From NCBI GenBank assembly GCA_036244855.1, contig BQKZ01000037.1, positions 128,844 to 192,843 of the forward strand: a stretch of DNA of 64,000 bases, in the 5' to 3' direction. Source of the stretch: Temnopleurus reevesii (lineage: Eukaryota > Echinodermata > Echinoidea > Temnopleuroida > Temnopleuridae). The position numbers and the translations under genes were made by a program. Below the pieces are notes generated by a model. It ran no database searches. It was not told the origin of the DNA and worked only from the letters and a program-made list of their open reading frames with translations. Shown here in pieces: positions 59,565 to 64,000 of the stretch (positions are counted from its first letter, which is position 1; every line of letters starts with the position of its first letter).

Positions 59565-59771
59565 ATTTCCACTCCCATGGGGAGTATTCCAGCAAGTCAC
59601 TTATGGTGAACATTGAGCTAGATTTAAACCATAACAGTGGGACTGGGTCCCCAATCACACATATGTCAAGTGGATGGATTTCTTGTTGAAAGAAATCGAC
59701 ACCATGGGTAGGATTCGAACCAAAACTCTGTAAACACGCTAGAGTCAGTACCACTACACCACAATGCCTCT
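59565..59771 (-). mobile_element. tRNA-derived SINE
   Basis: Minus strand: TGGTGTAGTGGTA (A-box region, 59761-59749), a canonical GGTTCGAATCC B-box (59721-59711), then AAGAAATCCATCCACTTG as the diverged family body, fading by about 59565. Confidence 0.7.
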
Positions 59772-59774
59772 GTT

Positions 59775-61540
59775 GATACACAGTACTACATAAATATTTT
59801 CAGTCTAATCTAGGAAGTGAACTCTGGCGATCTGTTACATGAATGATGTATCATGGATTAGGAATTGACAAATGTTCATATTAGGTTTTCAAAGAGCATA
59901 AAAGAGTGCATCCATGATCTGTAAAAATCCCCCTAAAGGTCAATAAGTACTTTCTTCAGCATCTAAAATATTGGATTTAATCCTAGGTATTATCATAGAC
60001 ATATTCGGAGTGGTATGTCTATAGTATTATAAAGGGGTCTCATTAAAAACTGAATGGTTTCTTTCCTTGAGTTTTATAATATAGTAAATTCTCTTAGTAA
60101 TTGATATATCTTTGATGAATTTTTATCTACATTCCATAAAAAAGCTATATAGGTTTTGAAATATACAACCAAAATAATGTCAATCCATATTTTGCTCAAT
60201 TCAAGATTTGAAAATCAACAATAGGTAACAATGACTAATCTCTACCTTAACAAAAATGTTACAAATAGGTTGCTGAGTACCGGACAAAAAAATGTTTTAG
60301 AAGTATTGTAATCAAAGGTCATGGTGACTGAAAAAAAAATATTAACAAAAATAAAACAATAAAGACTTGGAAATTTCCCCAGAGGTAGTTTCCGTTTATA
60401 TTTCAAACGGATGTCAAGTTTTGAGTCATTAGTTCATTAACCTTTCCATTCAAGTTGTTTGTGATGCGGAATGGTTTGGACAACTCTGAAGAGTGCAAGT
60501 ATCTTCTTAGTTTGTGCTTCATTTTGTTTATGACAATGTTGCATATTTTTACCAATTTTGGCAAGGGAAACACGCCATACAAGTTCTTTCCCTTTTTTTC
60601 TCAAATGCATAAGTAATTACACAAAAGTTTTACATTTAAAATATCATTGAAATTGTAAATCTATTAACTGTTTGATTTGAGAAAATAAATGGAAAGAACT
60701 AAACTGATCTAAATGTGGATTTTTTTATACTGTCTAAAAAAAAGTGATAATCAATGAAAATGTCTAATTCTAAAAGACTGAAATTTGAGCAAAATTCAAA
60801 CTCATCTTTATGCCAATTTTTTCCCCTCTATCGGTAGGGACCTGGAGTATTATGAGTGATCAAATTGTTCGCTGATAAAAGAATGAAAAGTACTCAAATT
60901 CACTAGAATTTAACTGAAACATTGGTATTTCTTATTAAAAAAAAAACACTTGCTCCCATATGAACATTTTAACAAATTTCATTTTACAGAATAATATGTA
61001 ATTATAAAGAATGAGATGAGAGAGATCAGAAAGGATAGCATCTACAAGAATAGACAGGGATGGTGTGGGAACAACAATAGTCAGAGGTTGTTCACATGTT
61101 ATACTAAGGATAAATGCCAAATGCCAACATTCTACATAAAAATTGAAAATCCTATCGACTTGCATTAGTTCCCGGCATCTACTACATTTCACAACATTAG
61201 CAGAAATTGCATAGCGACGATGCTAATGACTCAAACACAATACATTCGCTAAATACAAGTGTTTATGAAATATTCCATTTTAGCTACACAGGCTGACAAT
61301 CATATTTCACTTGAATATCAATAGCAGACAACAACCTAGATCAAATAAATTATTGATAATTGAAAACAAATTGGGGAAAATAACAACATTGCCAAGGCCA
61401 GCACAACAAATAATTGAGCAATACTTGCAAATGAAACAAATAACTCCAACATCCGACACAGGCAAATGAGCAATCTCCCGTCCGTATCCCCCGTGTCTCG
61501 TTGCCAAAAAGAGATGTTAGGTGTTTTTCAACATGAAGTG
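59775..61540. other. AT-rich non-coding stretch
   Basis: No gene is supported. The 85-codon minus-strand frame at 61192-60935 has no recognised domain. Confidence 0.45.
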
Positions 61541-61544
61541 TTTT

Positions 61545-61625
61545 TTTCCCACCTGACGTCATTGTCTAATTAACTACCCCTATGGCATTAGCTATTAATT
61601 CTTCCTCCCTGGATTATCAATTTTG
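61545..61625. promoter_or_regulatory. Motif-rich candidate cis-regulatory element
   Basis: In about 80 bp: an E-box CACCTG (61550-61555) overlapping a perfect CRE palindrome TGACGTCA (61554-61561), a homeodomain TAATTA (61567-61572), TATTAATT (about 61593-61600) and an Otx/bicoid-like GGATTA (61611-61616). The preceding 61450-61510 is GC-richer with several CpGs. The CRE also supplies an ATG for a 70-codon minus-strand frame with no recognised family. Confidence 0.3.
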
Positions 61626-61683
61626 TTAGAAAATATACTTTTGTTGAATTCAGAGTTAAGGTTGTGATACTAGAGGGTAAGAA

Positions 61684-61757
61684 TGCTGTAATTGTTGAGC
61701 ACTTCAGGAATTCTCATGAAGAGTTGATAAACACTATAAAAAGTTGTTCATTCTGAT
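61684..61757 (+). mobile_element. SINE 3' module fragment
   Basis: GCTGTAATTGTTGAGCAC, GGAATTCTCATGAAGAG and TTGATAAACACTATAAAAAG match the minus-strand reading of 16111-16197 almost base for base with transitions at CpG-like positions (GCGCTATATAAA has become ACACTATAAAAA). The head is missing. Confidence 0.65.
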
Positions 61758-62250
61758 CATAATTATAATTATTGTCATATATCAACAATTCCTCACAAAA
61801 TAACCAATTATTTAACATAGTTAACTGTGAACATAAGCACTCGCTTCCTTGAAATTGTGTATCATTTCAGTTTAAATTTTGTTTCCCCAAGACACAATAT
61901 ATAAATACAGATTCATTGATTAATATTATTTATTAATATTACTATTATTATTATTACATTATTCATTGTATTACTTTCTAAAGGAAGATCAAGTAAAGGG
62001 ATGCCTCCATTTATCACATCCTGTACATCATATGACAATCTTGAATTTTCATTCAGTACAAAAACAGGGCAATTTTGGCTTGTTTATAAAAAAAAAAAAA
62101 AAAAGATGGAAATGCTTTTAAGTGAATGGCAAGGATAAAAACAGGATTTTCATCTTTAAATTTCATGAACATTTAGTCTCACTCAATACACAAATTATAA
62201 GTTTCAATTCATTACCATTTCCATTTCCAACTTATACTGCTTGTTATGAA

Positions 62251-62292
62251 TATCAATAAAATTAAGGCCATCTCAATAAAAATTAAGGCCAT
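62251..62292. repeat. 21-bp tandem duplication
   Basis: TCAATAAAATTAAGGCCAT is followed directly by TCAATAAAAATTAAGGCCAT, differing by one inserted A. Confidence 0.85.
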
Positions 62293-62339
62293 AATAAAAC
62301 TGCCCTTCGTCGGCCTGAAATTAATGTAAAATTGTGAAC

Positions 62340-62540
62340 CAATAACCCTACAGAAATCGACCTTAAACTCGTTCCTGTAGACCGGATGAAACAGCTAATC
62401 AAACACACTAATTTAGCTCATTTGGCGCCCAAGGGCAAAACAGCTTCAAGGTCTGAGCACCGGAGGGAACAATGTAATTCTTTTAATCACTCAATCGCTT
62501 TTGATTGATTTTCTGCTATCAAATGGGAGCATACACTACA
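62340..62540. promoter_or_regulatory. GC-richer candidate conserved element
   Basis: The stretch has CpGs and complex sequence in an AT-rich setting. It contains TCAAGGTC (nuclear-receptor half-site like, about 62436) and TTTAATCACTCAATCG...TTGATTGATTTT (Pbx/Hox-type TGATTGAT). No frame of note. Confidence 0.25.
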
Positions 62541-62544
62541 AAAA

Positions 62545-63605
62545 CAGTTTGAACATTTATTGCGCAGGTGGAGTAAATTTTAATTAATATATCATTTTTG
62601 TACTATTTCACTAACAGCTGAGCTATGTTTCATGTTTGAGGGAAGGGGTGATGTTAACATTGATAGAGGCAAACTCAACACAGCATTCAGCATTTAATTC
62701 TTTTCACTCCTTTGACACATTGACTATTTCAATTATACAAATAAATGTTTTCTAATATGGATTCCTAGAAATTTTTGTTTCATATGACATCTTTGCTTTT
62801 GCAGTATAGATTGATTACGTGGACTCATAAAGAGACATCATTCCGAACAATCGCTCTCCTTTCATCATAGTCATCTACGTCAATGATTTGAGTAATAAAT
62901 TCATTAAAAGATATTGAGATGCTTGACAAATATCAATATCTTCAAGTAATTAGCCTGCATCGCTGGTGAGAAAAAAATTGGTATTTCTTCAACAACATAG
63001 TTATATATCAACTGTTTGGAGCCATAATGGTGAAAACTAAATTTTGAGAGTATGGTGTCATCAGCTTGTTTGTCTCATTCTCCTCCATTTAATTTATAGG
63101 ATTATTACACTTAACACCATATTCATAAAACCAAATAACATTAACGTTTTTGTGTTAAGTTTCTTAGCCAGAACGTGATTAACTCATGAAATCTGGGGCC
63201 AGAAGGGCACTTCTGTAGCCATAGCAATTGTTTTAACACACTTGAGGGTGTTCATATTGTACACATTAAAAATCTTTCAACCTGACTATCTTGTAATAAC
63301 TAAAAAAATGACCTGACGCTCTTCTAATGCTCTTCCAACAGATGATACATCATTATGAAAATATCAAAATATTAAAATAAACAAGTGAGCAATCAATCTG
63401 AATTATGAATATTCTACTTCAGGAAGCCATAAATCACTGCTTTCTAAATGATTTATATCTGGCCCTCCAAGTTGTCCAAACATAGAAAAAATCTCCTATT
63501 TTTAGTTCAGTAGGTGCCTGGGTAGGTTGATATGTTTGTGCAAAATAGCATGTACCCTCCCTTCTCTTCAAAATGACATCAAAATTTCATTAAAAAATAC
63601 ATTTT
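62545..63605. other. AT-rich non-coding stretch
   Basis: No recognised feature. Confidence 0.45.
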
Positions 63606-63636
63606 ACAGCAGTTATATCGATTAGCTACAGTAAAA

Positions 63637-63792
63637 ATGTTCAGGGTCATATTTTGTAAGATGACCGGGTGGTTCTTTGTCACAGGCTATGATGAAAATG
63701 TGTTTCCCATCTCTGGAGGGATGGTCGAGCCCTACTCAGTTGAGCCCTACTCAGTCGAGCCCTGCTCAGTCGAATACCTTTATTTATCTTGA
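63637..63792 (+). CDS. 51-codon frame with a 15-bp in-frame repeat, unidentified
   Basis: An ATG at 63637 opens a frame that starts MFRVIFCKMTGWFFVTGYDE and runs to TGA at 63790-63792. The frame is open upstream to an acceptor-like TTTTACAG at 63602-63609, so it could be part of an exon. Codons 30-44 are three VEPYS-type pentapeptides (the third VEPCS) encoded by a 15-bp tandem repeat at 63724-63768, with a partial fourth. The repeat keeps the frame and includes one synonymous change (GTC to GTT). No family is recognised. A chance minisatellite in non-coding DNA is equally possible. Confidence 0.2.
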   Translation: MFRVIFCKMTGWFFVTGYDENVFPISGGMVEPYSVEPYSVEPCSVEYLYLS

Positions 63793-63886
63793 CAACAGCT
63801 TCTATAATTACAGGATTTCAACTTTGAAAACATCATCATCAATCAATCTCACGTAGGATGTGACAAAAGGATGATCCTTCTCACAG

Positions 63887-63982
63887 GACAGTGCCACCAA
63901 AGCTGGAGACGTTCCCTTTGTCCGACACCAAAGGCATGAAAAGAGGATATTCTACCGCAGTATGAGTCAACATTCAGGGTGA
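63887..63982 (+). CDS. Candidate terminal exon, unidentified
   Basis: An acceptor-like CCTTCTCACAG ends at 63886. The frame beginning at the next base reads DSATKAGDVPFVRHQRHEKR and then IFYRSMSQHSG before TGA at 63980-63982, 31 codons. The composition is protein-like and the stretch is GC-richer than its surroundings. No family is recognised. It is only 94 bp after the frame ending at 63792, which also has its own stop, so both cannot be internal exons of one transcript. The window ends 18 bp later. Confidence 0.2.
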   Translation, partial: DSATKAGDVPFVRHQRHEKRIFYRSMSQHSG

Positions 63983-64000
63983 CTGACCTGCTAAACATGG

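Noticed and set aside
1..64000. Search for reverse transcriptase, integrase, transposase, capsid-like or toxin-like genes
   Set aside because: No catalytic motif of these families was found in any frame read; mobile DNA here is non-autonomous only.

Overview
The window looks like gene-poor nuclear DNA from a marine invertebrate, most likely a sea urchin or a close relative. The grounds are an AT-rich background, introns-and-repeats architecture with no dense gene array, many poly-C/poly-G runs, abundant microsatellites, recurring TAGGCCTA words, several tRNA-derived SINEs, and near-identical duplicate blocks joined by single Ns, as expected when a highly heterozygous genome is assembled. The organism call is inference: no species-diagnostic gene is present.

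No complete protein-coding gene can be supported. The best gene signal is a short first coding exon on the minus strand at 5953-5890. It ends in a perfect GTAAGT donor and sits below a CpG-rich block (5954-6620) that holds a TATA-like box. If real, this gene runs leftwards out of the window. Other exon-like pieces (2562-2598, 24716-24814, 35907-36072, 38958-38663, 49293-49369, 63637-63792, 63887-63982) have an open frame plus a splice or start signal, but no recognisable protein family, and all are low confidence.

Layout: 1-5.6 kb is AT-rich non-coding DNA with a purine tract; 5.6-7 kb is the CpG-rich promoter/first-exon zone; 7.7-8.2 kb is a polypurine tract; 8.2-27 kb is mostly featureless, with an assembly gap (12353-12551), a SINE tail, a 22-bp minisatellite and a Sox-like palindrome; 27.1-29.0 kb is a large GACA-type simple-repeat field with a 187-bp tandem duplication, a MITE and a 90-bp satellite inside it; 31-32 kb and 36-40 kb are clusters of MITEs and SINEs; 41.6-42.5 kb holds a pyrimidine tract and a CTA triplet array; 44.4-47.2 kb has a third MITE copy, a 220-bp duplicate and a 146-bp repeat; 50.0-54.2 kb is a 2.1-kb block present twice; 54-60 kb has more SINEs and a pyrimidine tract; 61.5-62.5 kb has two motif-rich stretches that could be cis-regulatory; and 63.6-64 kb has two small exon-like frames.

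The most informative findings are a modular SINE family whose parts can be pieced together from about ten local copies, a three-copy TA-flanked MITE family with a perfect 16-bp terminal inverted repeat in one copy, a second foldback element with 30-bp outer direct repeats, two likely uncollapsed-haplotype duplications, and four RFX X-box-like sites. I found no convincing evidence of a novel multi-gene system.
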